From an uncultured Cohaesibacter sp. (GTDB taxonomy: Bacteria; Pseudomonadota; Alphaproteobacteria; Rhizobiales; Cohaesibacteraceae), in contig NZ_OY761553.1 in assembly GCF_963664735.1 (NCBI RefSeq), positions 1,007,303-1,071,302 on the forward strand: a stretch of 64,000 bases of DNA. The letters are read 5' to 3'. Positions within the stretch are counted from its first letter, which is position 1. Every line of letters begins with the position of its first letter. Below, piece by piece: positions 35,220-43,893 of this stretch. The notes beneath the pieces are model-generated. The model was not told where the DNA came from. It saw only the letters and a list, made by a program, of their open reading frames with translations, and did no database searches. The translations under genes were made by a program, and so were the position numbers.

Positions 35220-36497
35220 TTAGCGAACACGCTTGATCATCAGGAACAGAATTGCGCCGATGATCGCAGTGCATCCGGAGACAAGGAAGAGTGCGTGATA
35301 GCCGATGGTCGTGATTGCGGCTGCAGCAAGCAACGGTCCGGCAATCTGTCCGCCAGTGGAGGCAAAATTCAAGATACCCAGATCTTTTGCCGAAGTTTCA
35401 GGATCCGGTAACACTGCGATATTCAGAGCCTGATCAACTGCGTTAAAGATGCCAAGCCCAAGCCCGGCAAAGACCGAGTAAAGAATGATCATGGTTGGAT
35501 TCGGTGCGAAATAGGGCAAAAGAACGCCCACCGCAATTAGAAGCGAAGCAAGCACGACAGGAGCCTTGATGCGTCCGAATTTATCGGCAATCGGCCCAGA
35601 AATGAATGCCATGGCAATACCGGCAATCATGATGATCGTAGCAGTGATCGAGATATAGTGACCAGCATCAGATTTTTCGAGCATCAGATAGTCGGTCAGA
35701 ATGTAAAGGATATATCCCTGAACCGAAAATTTGGCGACCATGATGAAGAATTTGCCAAACAGGGCAAGATAGTAATCGCGCGCGTCATGGCGAGCGAAAA
35801 CAAAGTGGTCAAGAACCATTTCCTTGGAAAAGGTTTTCTTTGGCATCGGCAAGCTGGAAAGCTCTTTGAAGCAGATCGACGCAGCCGGGGCCGCGATGAC
35901 CGTCAGTATGCCAAGTACGATGAAGCCAAAGGACACGTCACCTATGAACTGAGCACCGATAACCTGGCCCAAACCAGCACCGACGCCCAGCCCCAATGCA
36001 TAGGCAGAAGCTGCACTACCACGATAGCGCGGGGCGATGCGGTCCGCAATGGTTGCAATCAGTGGCGCGATGATCGCGTTCAGAAAGACTTGATAGAGCG
36101 CCCATGTTGCAATCAGGCCGGTGGCAGTAGTGACCTGCCCCAGATAAAAGAGGCTAACAAGCGATCCGATCGCACCAACCCAGATCCAGGGTGTTCGACG
36201 TCCGAAACGACTGCGGGTCAAGTCGGAAAAAGCGCCGATGAGCAAGTTTGCCAATGTAGCAACGACCATTGAAATGGTGGAGTTCAGGGCAATGATTGCA
36301 GCTTTGTCTACTGAGTCAATTTCAGCCACTCTAGCGGGAAGAAGGACCGCGATTGCTCCAAGATAGGCGATGACCCAACAAAATGCGCCAATCGCAAGCC
36401 CGACCGCAATTCTTGTCGGGAAGCGAGTCTGCTCATCATTAGTGGTATTGCCTGTCCATTCTGGTGGAGAACCGGCATTTTCGTTGTGTGCTGACAT
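35220..36497 (-). CDS. MFS transporter, sugar-type
   Basis: A 425-residue, 12-helix major facilitator. The cytoplasmic loop motif GAFSDLTRSRFGRRTPWIW (about 88-106) is like that of sugar-cation symporters and related glycoside carriers, with the second-half counterpart GPIADKFGRIKAP. It starts 24 bp after the GH3 glycosidase with GGGAGGA upstream, so it probably imports the glycoside that the GH3 enzyme cleaves. Confidence 0.9.
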   Translation of the reverse strand: MSAHNENAGSPPEWTGNTTNDEQTRFPTRIAVGLAIGAFCWVIAYLGAIAVLLPARVAEIDSVDKAAIIALNSTISMVVATLANLLIGAFSDLTRSRFGRRTPWIWVGAIGSLVSLFYLGQVTTATGLIATWALYQVFLNAIIAPLIATIADRIAPRYRGSAASAYALGLGVGAGLGQVIGAQFIGDVSFGFIVLGILTVIAAPAASICFKELSSLPMPKKTFSKEMVLDHFVFARHDARDYYLALFGKFFIMVAKFSVQGYILYILTDYLMLEKSDAGHYISITATIIMIAGIAMAFISGPIADKFGRIKAPVVLASLLIAVGVLLPYFAPNPTMIILYSVFAGLGLGIFNAVDQALNIAVLPDPETSAKDLGILNFASTGGQIAGPLLAAAAITTIGYHALFLVSGCTAIIGAILFLMIKRVR

Positions 36498-36521
36498 TGT
36501 TTTTTCCTCCCAATATCAGAT

Positions 36522-38741
36522 TTAAATTTCCAAGGTTGTGCAGGCTCCGTCCGTTGCTCCCCAATATGGGGATGCTTCTATCACGACGTCTCCAACAGGG
36601 GGAACAAATCGAAGGCTTTGCTGGTCCCATTGTGATAGCGGCCGTAGACTGGAGTGGATTGAAAGCTGTGATCGCTCGCCTGACTTGAGATCTGCGAGAG
36701 CGAACCCGAGCAGCTCTCTCTCGCCAGCTCTTTGCCCGTTTGGGCAGGTTCCGTAGATCTGAATATTGATCTGCCCGGAGCAATCTCCGGTGTTGGCGAC
36801 ATCAACAGACAAGAGCAGACCATCTTGCGTTTTCTCCGTCACTCGGACGTTGTTGATCGAAAAGTCCGTATAGGAGAGGCCAAACCCGAGCGGGAATAAA
36901 GCTTTCTTGCCGTCATGAGCCAGCTTGCGCTGTCCATACCAGCGGTCATAGGCAATTTGAGTTGCTGCGGCATCAAAATATGGCAGATCCTCTTCGGAGG
37001 CAGCCATGGCATATGGCAATCTTCCGGAAAAATTTGCGCGGCCCAAAAGGAGATTGGCCAACGCATGTCCGCCTTCCATGCCGGCGTACCAGCCCAGAAC
37101 CAGAGCAGGCACTTCTTCATACCAATCGGTAATCATGACCGCCCCAGCCGTCTGCACAACAACAACGGTGCGTGAGTTGACTGCGCTGACTTTGCGGATC
37201 AATTCCACGGATTCTGGCAAAAGGCCAAGTTCCTTGCGATCACCACCAATTTCGGCTTTGCCTTTTGCTGCTTCAAGCCGCTCAAGCATGGTGGAAAGAA
37301 CCGCCCTCTCCTCGTCCGTCTTTGGCTCGGGGTAAAGCTTCATGAGATCATCGCGGGCATAAATGCGCCCGTTTACCCATTCGCCCTCTTCCGCTGCGGT
37401 GTAGCCGACAACAACGACCGCAACGTCGGCTTTTTCGGCGAGTTTTGCCGCGGCATCCGGATCACTACCATCTGCATGCAAGATCAACTTTTCTGACAGT
37501 GCAGCAGTCAGCCCCTCTAGCGGCGTCACGACATGTGAGGCATGAACATTTGACGATCCTTTGTCGCCAGTATTTGGCAAGTCGGAAAGACGCCCCAGAA
37601 CTGCAATGCTGTTCAGACTATTCTTATTGATCGGTAATACAGGCCGTCCCTCAATCGGCTCGTTACGCAGCAAAACCATCGACTTTTCTGCAGCTTTCTG
37701 GGCTAGATCTCGATGCATTTGGCTCGCCAAGATGCCCTTTTGCGGCTCGCTTTGAACTCGGAAGGCATAATGACGCAATTGCGTGGATATCAAACGCAAA
37801 GCCGATGCTTTAACTTTGTCCCAGCCGACTTTGCCGCTCGCCAGTGCTTCAGGCAACTGATCCGCCCGCAGCTGCGCAAATGGGGCCTCAAGATCCATTC
37901 CCGCGTCCAGAGAGTCCGCAGCATCGCGAATGGCCCAAACGAAGTCACTGATGACAAAGCCTTCAAAGCCCCATTGGTCACGCAGTATTTCAGTCAGTAA
38001 ATTTGCATTGGCGCTTGCCCAAGAACCGTTGATCTTGTTGTAAGCGCACATGATAGAAGCCGCACCCGCTTCCATAGCGCGACGGAAATGGGGCAAATAA
38101 TCTTCGTGCATGGTCTGTTGATCGCATTGCACATCCACATCAAAGCGCGCATTTTCCATCGAATTCAGCGCATAGTGCTTGATGCATGGCATGGCGTTCG
38201 GTTTTACACCGCGCACGAGAGCGGCTCCCATTTCTCCAATCAACACCGATTGATCTGAATAGGTTTCCTGAATACGCCCCCAAGCAGGATGGCGTGGAAG
38301 GTTGATACAGACACCTCCGAAGAAGTTGCCGCCGCTTGCGCGCACTTCCAAGCCGATAGCCTGACCGATCTCTTCTTCAAGCTCAACATCCCATGATGCT
38401 CCGCGAGCCATGGAAACCGGGAATGCCGTAGCTTCTCCGACCACAACTCCGCGAGGTCCATCAATGAAATGAACTCCAGGGATTCCGAGACGCTTATTTG
38501 AACCCATTCCATATGGGATGTGATTATAGCCAAACTCCATGATCCCGTGACGTCCTTCCCAGAAAGGAGTGTCTCCGTGAAGCAAGGCAAGCTGTTCGTT
38601 TGGCTCTAGTTGCTCATACAGTGAGGCTGCAAGCGCTTCAGCTGAGACACCGGACCGCACCTTTGCAACAGCCTCATCGAAGGTGGTCGTACCGGTTCGT
38701 TTCTGCGCACTCATTTGCGCTTCAGATTGGAATTCGCTCAT
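36522..38741 (-). CDS. Glycoside hydrolase family 3 protein (beta-glucosidase type)
   Basis: A 739-residue GH3 enzyme without signal peptide, so likely cytoplasmic. The N-terminal barrel has FIDGPRGV, KHYALNSMEN (substrate-binding Lys-His) and the nucleophile Asp266 in VISDFVWA. The second alpha/beta domain and a fibronectin-III-like C-terminal domain (FGLSYTDFSINNV) follow. ATG 38741, preceded by GGGAGG, is chosen over 38771. It releases terminal beta-linked sugars from oligosaccharides or glycosides; the co-transcribed MFS gene would supply the substrate. A palindrome at 38763-38780 lies directly upstream. Confidence 0.93.
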   Translation of the reverse strand: MSEFQSEAQMSAQKRTGTTTFDEAVAKVRSGVSAEALAASLYEQLEPNEQLALLHGDTPFWEGRHGIMEFGYNHIPYGMGSNKRLGIPGVHFIDGPRGVVVGEATAFPVSMARGASWDVELEEEIGQAIGLEVRASGGNFFGGVCINLPRHPAWGRIQETYSDQSVLIGEMGAALVRGVKPNAMPCIKHYALNSMENARFDVDVQCDQQTMHEDYLPHFRRAMEAGAASIMCAYNKINGSWASANANLLTEILRDQWGFEGFVISDFVWAIRDAADSLDAGMDLEAPFAQLRADQLPEALASGKVGWDKVKASALRLISTQLRHYAFRVQSEPQKGILASQMHRDLAQKAAEKSMVLLRNEPIEGRPVLPINKNSLNSIAVLGRLSDLPNTGDKGSSNVHASHVVTPLEGLTAALSEKLILHADGSDPDAAAKLAEKADVAVVVVGYTAAEEGEWVNGRIYARDDLMKLYPEPKTDEERAVLSTMLERLEAAKGKAEIGGDRKELGLLPESVELIRKVSAVNSRTVVVVQTAGAVMITDWYEEVPALVLGWYAGMEGGHALANLLLGRANFSGRLPYAMAASEEDLPYFDAAATQIAYDRWYGQRKLAHDGKKALFPLGFGLSYTDFSINNVRVTEKTQDGLLLSVDVANTGDCSGQINIQIYGTCPNGQRAGERELLGFALADLKSGERSQLSIHSSLRPLSQWDQQSLRFVPPVGDVVIEASPYWGATDGACTTLEI

Positions 38742-39091
38742 ATCGGCCTCCCTTAACTTTGTACTTAGCATGTGCTAAGTTAAATGTAAGGTACAATTAG
38801 TTTGGGCCATTGGTCAAGGGGATTATCCTCCACGAATTGCCTGTAACTATTGTGTCTGGCTTTAAATGTGTGGCGTCACTCTGCTCTGTAACATGATTGA
38901 GCGCAGCCTGCGTCTAGTCGTGCATGCCTTTGATAAATATCAGCACCAAGTGCGCGCAACCAAATATGGCGCATTGCAAATTCGACGACCTCTCATCAAT
39001 TCAATGTAGCCTACCCACCTTGCAACGCCACCGGCAGAACGCAGAGAGCGTGGCATCAGATAACTAACTCAATCTAATTTTGAACTGGCCT
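38742..39091. other. Intergenic region between GH3 gene start and opgH end
   Basis: 350 bp containing the palindrome at 38763-38780 near the GH3 start. In the remainder I see no gene, no clear terminator for opgH and no repeat. Confidence 0.5.
38763..38780. promoter_or_regulatory. Operator palindrome before the GH3 operon
   Basis: ACTTAGCA and TGCTAAGT are perfect 8-bp arms around a 2-bp centre, 22 bp before the GH3 start codon. The position, close to the ribosome site, fits a repressor operator; the 18-bp size suits LacI- or MarR-type dimers. No such regulator gene is adjacent. Confidence 0.6.
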
Positions 39092-40819
39092 CTATTCGCC
39101 GGACCATTTTTCGAGCAGTTGATCATGTATCGCCACGATCTCTGGATTGTGCAGGTCGAAAGGGGTGAGAAATGCATCGCCAGAGGCGGTTTGGGAACTC
39201 CACCACAGGATACCGGGCGCAAAAGTGAGCGGAATCGCTACAGGCAAGAGCCAATAGAAAATATCGGGAGCCAAATAGTCTGCAGAGACCATTCCAAACA
39301 ATCCAATCAGCGAAATCCAGCCCGAAGCGAGAAAGCTCTCCTTCCAGCTCAAGCGACCATCTCCGCGGTTATTTGTCGGCCAGCCGCCATCTTTTCCCAT
39401 CATGACCTTGTAGACGGACCGGGTCGTATAGAGCATCACGATCGGGGCGATAATTGACGAGAGCAAAACCTCCAGTACAGTTGACGTGATGACCTTGCCC
39501 GTGCCGCCAAAGCGCTCAGATTGCCCATTTAGAGAGGCTTTCAGAACGATCAGCAATTTTGGCAATAGCAGCACGCCAAAGATCCCCACGAGCAGACTGA
39601 CCGCTTCGAATGTCATCGAAGGAGGGATATCTGGAATTGGCCAGTTAGGAATCGGGAAATAGTCCGGTTGAGCATCAAAATTGGGGGCCAGAATTGCGAC
39701 GATAAGAAACGCGAGCCAAAATATCGGTGCGATATAGGCCATGATACCTTGAGCGAAGACAAAGCGCGACCACGGCTTCAGATCGGGCGCATTGATAACA
39801 CGGGAATGCTGAAGGTTGCCCTGGCACCAACGACTGTCACGCTTTGCGTGATCGACCAGATTCTCAGGCCCTTCTTCAAAGGAGCCCTCCAGATCATCGT
39901 CAACACGAACGCTCCATCCAGCCCGCGCCAAAAGCGCGGCTTCCACATAATCATGGCTCATGATATGGCCGCCAAAAGGAGGCGTGCCGCTCAATACCGG
40001 CAAACCGCAAGACTGGACAAAAGCGTTTACGCGGACAATCGCATTATGACCCCAAAATGGTCCGGTGTGTCCTTGCATCATTGCCAGTCCACGGCAGAAT
40101 ACAGGCGAGTAGAATGCGGCTGCAAACTGCATGGCGCGGCCAAATCTTGATTGTGCGCGGACAATCTTGGGCAGGGTTTGCAACAGACCCAATTGCGGCT
40201 CGGCTTCCATACGCCGGATCATTTCAAGGATCGTCCTTCCTTCCATCAGGCTGTCAGCATCCAGAATGATTGCATAGTCATAAGCGCCGCCGGAATGGAC
40301 GAAGAAGTCTTCGACATTGCCTGCTTTCTTGCCTGTATTCTGTTGCCGACGACGATAGAAAAACCGCCCCTGACCGTCACATTCCTCCACGAGGCGAATG
40401 AACATCTCCTCTTCGCGCTCGGCTATCTTGTCTGAGCGTGTGTCAGAAAGAATGGCAAAGTGTATCCTGACCTCAAGATCTGCAGCTTTGAGGGATTTGT
40501 CCATTGCAGCAAGACGCGAGAAGGAAACCAGCGGGTCTTCATTATAGACCGGCATAAGAATAACGGTTTTGCCCACAATCCAGTTTACAGTTTCGCGATT
40601 TGGCCCCTTGGCAGAAGAGGTCAGACCGATCAAGCCCTGTATACCACCCCACGCCAGCCAGATCGTGGAGATCAGGATAAGCAACGCAAGGGTTACGTCA
40701 ATCAGGCTGATGCCGTTGACAGTCACCACTTGCAGGAAGGTGAAAAATGCAATCGCTCCCACGACCAGGCTGGTTGTGATTGCCAGACCTCGCAACAGAA
40801 AAAGACCAAACCTGTTCAT
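39092..40819 (-). CDS. opgH: Glucans biosynthesis glucosyltransferase H
   Basis: A 575-residue inner-membrane glycosyltransferase (GT2) that polymerises UDP-glucose into the osmoregulated periplasmic glucan backbone. Two N-terminal helices precede the catalytic domain, with MPVYNED (90-96), the DAD motif (187-189) and the RDSRWCQGN block (QxxRW-like); about five more helices follow. This frame lacks the long N-terminal cytoplasmic tail usual for OpgH; such a tail-like sequence lies in another frame just upstream (40830-41015). Second gene after opgG. Confidence 0.92.
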   Translation of the reverse strand: MNRFGLFLLRGLAITTSLVVGAIAFFTFLQVVTVNGISLIDVTLALLILISTIWLAWGGIQGLIGLTSSAKGPNRETVNWIVGKTVILMPVYNEDPLVSFSRLAAMDKSLKAADLEVRIHFAILSDTRSDKIAEREEEMFIRLVEECDGQGRFFYRRRQQNTGKKAGNVEDFFVHSGGAYDYAIILDADSLMEGRTILEMIRRMEAEPQLGLLQTLPKIVRAQSRFGRAMQFAAAFYSPVFCRGLAMMQGHTGPFWGHNAIVRVNAFVQSCGLPVLSGTPPFGGHIMSHDYVEAALLARAGWSVRVDDDLEGSFEEGPENLVDHAKRDSRWCQGNLQHSRVINAPDLKPWSRFVFAQGIMAYIAPIFWLAFLIVAILAPNFDAQPDYFPIPNWPIPDIPPSMTFEAVSLLVGIFGVLLLPKLLIVLKASLNGQSERFGGTGKVITSTVLEVLLSSIIAPIVMLYTTRSVYKVMMGKDGGWPTNNRGDGRLSWKESFLASGWISLIGLFGMVSADYLAPDIFYWLLPVAIPLTFAPGILWWSSQTASGDAFLTPFDLHNPEIVAIHDQLLEKWSGE

Positions 40820-40829
40820 TGGCAGGGGC

Positions 40830-41015
40830 TCATGCTCCAGATAGTTTCGCAGTGGATCGCAGAAGCTGACGCAAATTTACCATCAGTCTGTAGCGATTGC
40901 GTTTGGGGCGTTCTAGCGTTTGCGTAGGCATCATCAAAGGAGCATGAGGCAACGCGCAAGGGCCGTAGGTCAATTCATCAAATGTCATTGTCATCACCGT
41001 TAAGTCACATTCCAA
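40830..41015 (-). CDS. Short ORF between opgG and opgH, possible displaced OpgH N-terminus
   Basis: A 61-codon frame (52 if ATG 40988, which has GGTGA upstream, is the start) ending 11 bp before the opgH ATG in a different frame. The segment ALPHAPLMMPTQTLERPKRNR resembles the Pro-rich N-terminal tail of alphaproteobacterial OpgH as I recall it. Either opgH carries a frameshift here, or a small coupled peptide is made. Which of these cannot be decided from sequence alone. Confidence 0.45.
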   Translation of the reverse strand: MECDLTVMTMTFDELTYGPCALPHAPLMMPTQTLERPKRNRYRLMVNLRQLLRSTAKLSGA

Positions 41016-41034
41016 AATTGGCTGATAAGCAGAC

Positions 41035-42624
41035 TTATTTGTTAATCCATTGATAGGCCCAGCTTTCCGTCAAGCGTCGGCCGAAACCCGATAGATGCAC
41101 AGTCATTTCAACAATGCTTCCTTCTTCCGCGGTCACATCCATAACAAGACGCCAAACCCCTTCACTAACAATCGGTGTGACAGTCTGGGTCTCGATCTTG
41201 CCGTTCATGATCGTGCTATTAATCTTGATCTCATCAATCTCGCTGGCTGGCAGGCTGGCGAGGACACCGTCTTTGAAGTCAATTACAAATTTGCGAGAAC
41301 CGGTTGCATTCTCAACGCCGGAAACACCGCCGGCACCAGCTCGTGTTTCCAGAACGTAAGCCAGCCCTTCAACCGAACGGGCAGGCAGATCGCCCCAAAG
41401 CATGCGATAGGCAAATTCATAGCTCTCGCCTGCCTTGCCCCCCTTTTCAGGCATCCAGAAAGCGACAATGTTATCGTTCACTTCAAGATCAGAAGGGATT
41501 TCTACCAGTCGCACGGACCCCTTGCCCCAATCACCGAGAGGTTCAATACGAAGAGAAGGGCGTTTTTCATAAAGCGCCGAAGCATCCTGAAAATGGTCAA
41601 AATCCCGATCTCTTTGCAAAAGCGCAAAACTCTTTGGAGATTGCTCAGCAAAATAGCTCGAAGCCAATTGTGGCGGGTTGGAAAGCGGGCGCCACACTCG
41701 TTCTCCATTCTGCTTGACGATTTCCAGGCCATTGCTGTCGTGCACCTTGGGCCGATAGTCATCGAACTTATCGCGATTGCGTTCGCCAAACAGGAACATT
41801 GATGTCAATGGAGCAATACCCAATTGCGGGATATCAGCACGCATATAAAGGCGAGCAGTTGTTTCGATCTGCGTATTGTCTCCAGGAACAATTTTGAAAC
41901 GAAATGCGCCGGTTACAGATTTACTGTTAAGCGCGGCATAGATCATGATCCGCGGCTCACCGGATTTGGGACGCTCCACATAAAAGCGTGTAAAGACGGG
42001 AAATTCTTCAGGCTCCGAACTTCCGGTATTGATCGACAACCCTCTTGCGGAAAGTCCGTAAACAGATCCCTTTCCCAGCGCCCGGAAATAGGAAGCACCT
42101 TGGAAAGCAATCAACTCGTCGAAAATATCGGGACGGTTGAGCGGATGGTGCAATCTGAACCCGGCAATCCCCGGAAGCGCAACATGCTCTGGAACCAAGT
42201 CGCGCGCTTGCCTCTCATAGATAAAATCATCCGTGCTGAAGCCAACCGGAGTCGCCTTGCCGTCTGATACTTCATAAAGTGCGACCGGATTCTTAAACAG
42301 CCATCCCATATGGAAAGCGTGCAATCGGAAAGCAGAGTTCTCGATATCTGAGAATTTTGCCTTGTCCGGATTGAAGCGGATTAACCGATAGGCATCGTAG
42401 GTCAGATCCTTCAAATATGCCTCATCGACTTCGTGAGGCGCTTTATATTCCTCAGACGCGAGGGCCTGCATTTCAGCGCTCAGTATATCGAAGCTGAAAT
42501 CCGTGGCAGATTCGGCTGGCTGGTCTGAAGTTTCATTCAGACCAGCAGCAAATACGAACTGGTTCATTGAAACCAGAGCGGTTGCTGCTGTAGAGGCCAG
42601 AAAAGTACGACGCGATAAAGACAT
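41035..42624 (-). CDS. opgG: Glucan biosynthesis protein G (OpgG/OpgD family)
   Basis: A 529-residue periplasmic protein needed for osmoregulated periplasmic glucan synthesis. The N-terminus is a Tat-type signal with SRRTFLAS then a hydrophobic run; this favours the OpgD-like subgroup, whose members use Tat. FDILSAEMQALA and YDAYRLIRF mark the start of the family beta-sandwich. ATG 42624 is preferred to 42651 because it places the Tat motif at the N-terminus. It precedes opgH on the same strand and is probably co-transcribed. Confidence 0.92.
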   Translation of the reverse strand: MSLSRRTFLASTAATALVSMNQFVFAAGLNETSDQPAESATDFSFDILSAEMQALASEEYKAPHEVDEAYLKDLTYDAYRLIRFNPDKAKFSDIENSAFRLHAFHMGWLFKNPVALYEVSDGKATPVGFSTDDFIYERQARDLVPEHVALPGIAGFRLHHPLNRPDIFDELIAFQGASYFRALGKGSVYGLSARGLSINTGSSEPEEFPVFTRFYVERPKSGEPRIMIYAALNSKSVTGAFRFKIVPGDNTQIETTARLYMRADIPQLGIAPLTSMFLFGERNRDKFDDYRPKVHDSNGLEIVKQNGERVWRPLSNPPQLASSYFAEQSPKSFALLQRDRDFDHFQDASALYEKRPSLRIEPLGDWGKGSVRLVEIPSDLEVNDNIVAFWMPEKGGKAGESYEFAYRMLWGDLPARSVEGLAYVLETRAGAGGVSGVENATGSRKFVIDFKDGVLASLPASEIDEIKINSTIMNGKIETQTVTPIVSEGVWRLVMDVTAEEGSIVEMTVHLSGFGRRLTESWAYQWINK

Positions 42625-43395
42625 CAGAATACTCACTCTAATTCGATGCACTGTTTAAAGTAGGAAACGCTAGCTGCTTGAAGAAGTTCCAGCCCGATAA
42701 AGCGAATTTTATCAAGCTGTAGCACGTTTGTTCAGAACAGGATTGCGGCGGTATCAGTCAGAAATAAGGCGATATTACATTTGTTTACATTTTTGCCTTT
42801 GCCCTTCAATCTGCGCTCTTTCATTTACTGGTCCGAAAAAGTGCCGATATATCAGCATGCTGTCATGATAAAAAACGAAGTTTGAGTCAAGAATTCTCTT
42901 TTAGACAACAGTAGAAAACAGTGATTCATTTTTGGTCGGTAAGAATTTATTAATTATCTAACGTGGAGCAATCAACGCCGGAGGAGCTTGTAAGCAGTCA
43001 TCACTTTGCACTTACCAAAGAGGAGCCCGCCGATGGGGAGATCATCACGTGCCTTACCGACAATCGACACACGGTTCTACGATTCGCACAGTCTTCAGGC
43101 CGTCAGGTTCAACAAGAGGGAACGAGCCTGCGCAAAGACAACTCGTCTGCTCCTATTGATATGAAACACGCCTTTTCCAAGTCGGGCATGAGTTGTCCGG
43201 CATTTAATCATGCCTTTAGCTTTGATCGGAAGACTGCCTGTTCAGGCCTGAATGAACTCTGCAAAAGCAGAAATTGCTATCAGCAAATAGGATATCAAAG
43301 CAGTTGAATGCGAGTGAACACAGATGCCAATGACCGTCCCATTCCGCGCATAGCTGCGTGGCGGTTAAGGCTTTTGAAAAATTGTGGTTCTTTAG
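42625..43395. other. Intergenic region between divergent opgG and marR-type genes
   Basis: About 770 bp. The left part is A/T-rich and should hold the opgG promoter, but I could not fix it. A GTG-started frame (42963-43307) has no ribosome site and no recognisable protein; I do not call it. The right end joins the MarR promoter. Confidence 0.5.
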
Positions 43396-43425
43396 TTGAC
43401 AGGCTAATAATTAGCCTACTATATA
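43396..43425 (+). promoter_or_regulatory. Promoter with MarR operator in the spacer
   Basis: TTGACA (43396-43401) and CTATAT (43419-43424, 17-bp spacer) or TATATA (18-bp spacer) form a strong sigma-70 promoter. The spacer carries the palindrome AGGCTAAT-A-ATTAGCCT (43401-43417). The start codon at 43432 is only 7-8 bases past the -10, so transcription should begin at or next to the ATG. Confidence 0.8.
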
Positions 43426-43431
43426 TTCATC

Positions 43432-43878
43432 ATGAATGAGATTGATGAACAATTGACGCGAGCTTTTCTGGAGTCGCTCACTACAACAAGCCGGCGACTA
43501 AAAACGCTGTTTGATGCACGCGTTACCGAGCATGGGCTAACTTATGCACGGGGTCGCGCCTTGCTGTTGTTGGTACAATATCCTGGCATTACGCAAAGCG
43601 AGCTTGCATGCAAGTTAGGTCTTGAACAGGCAACGGTTGTTCGTCTTCTAGATAGGATGGAAGAACACGATCTTATCCGTCGCGTGCCAGACGATCACGA
43701 CAGGCGAGCGAAAAAACTCCAGCTTACGCCGCAGGGAGAAGAAAGCGGCAAGCTGGTCAAATCGATTGGGGAGGCCATTCGCCAGGAGGTATTTGGCGAT
43801 ATACCTAATGAAGATCTGAGGAATGCTATTGCGACAATGAACGCAGTCTCGGATCGTATGGGTGAAAAGGACAGCTAG
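43432..43878 (+). CDS. MarR family transcriptional regulator
   Basis: A 148-residue regulator with the MarR winged helix (about residues 35-100; GITQSELACKLGLEQATVVRLLDRMEEHDLI and DDHDRRAKKLQLT as the wing). It is 15 bp before the EmrB-like efflux gene and should repress its own promoter and the efflux operon through the palindrome in the promoter spacer. No ribosome site can exist on the predicted mRNA, so it is likely translated from a leaderless message. Confidence 0.92.
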   Translation: MNEIDEQLTRAFLESLTTTSRRLKTLFDARVTEHGLTYARGRALLLLVQYPGITQSELACKLGLEQATVVRLLDRMEEHDLIRRVPDDHDRRAKKLQLTPQGEESGKLVKSIGEAIRQEVFGDIPNEDLRNAIATMNAVSDRMGEKDS

Positions 43879-43893
43879 GCTCAATTACTCTTC

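Noticed and set aside
42963-43307. 114-codon GTG-started plus-strand frame before the MarR gene
   Set aside because: No Shine-Dalgarno sequence, no recognisable family and composition like non-coding DNA; could be reconsidered if conserved in relatives.
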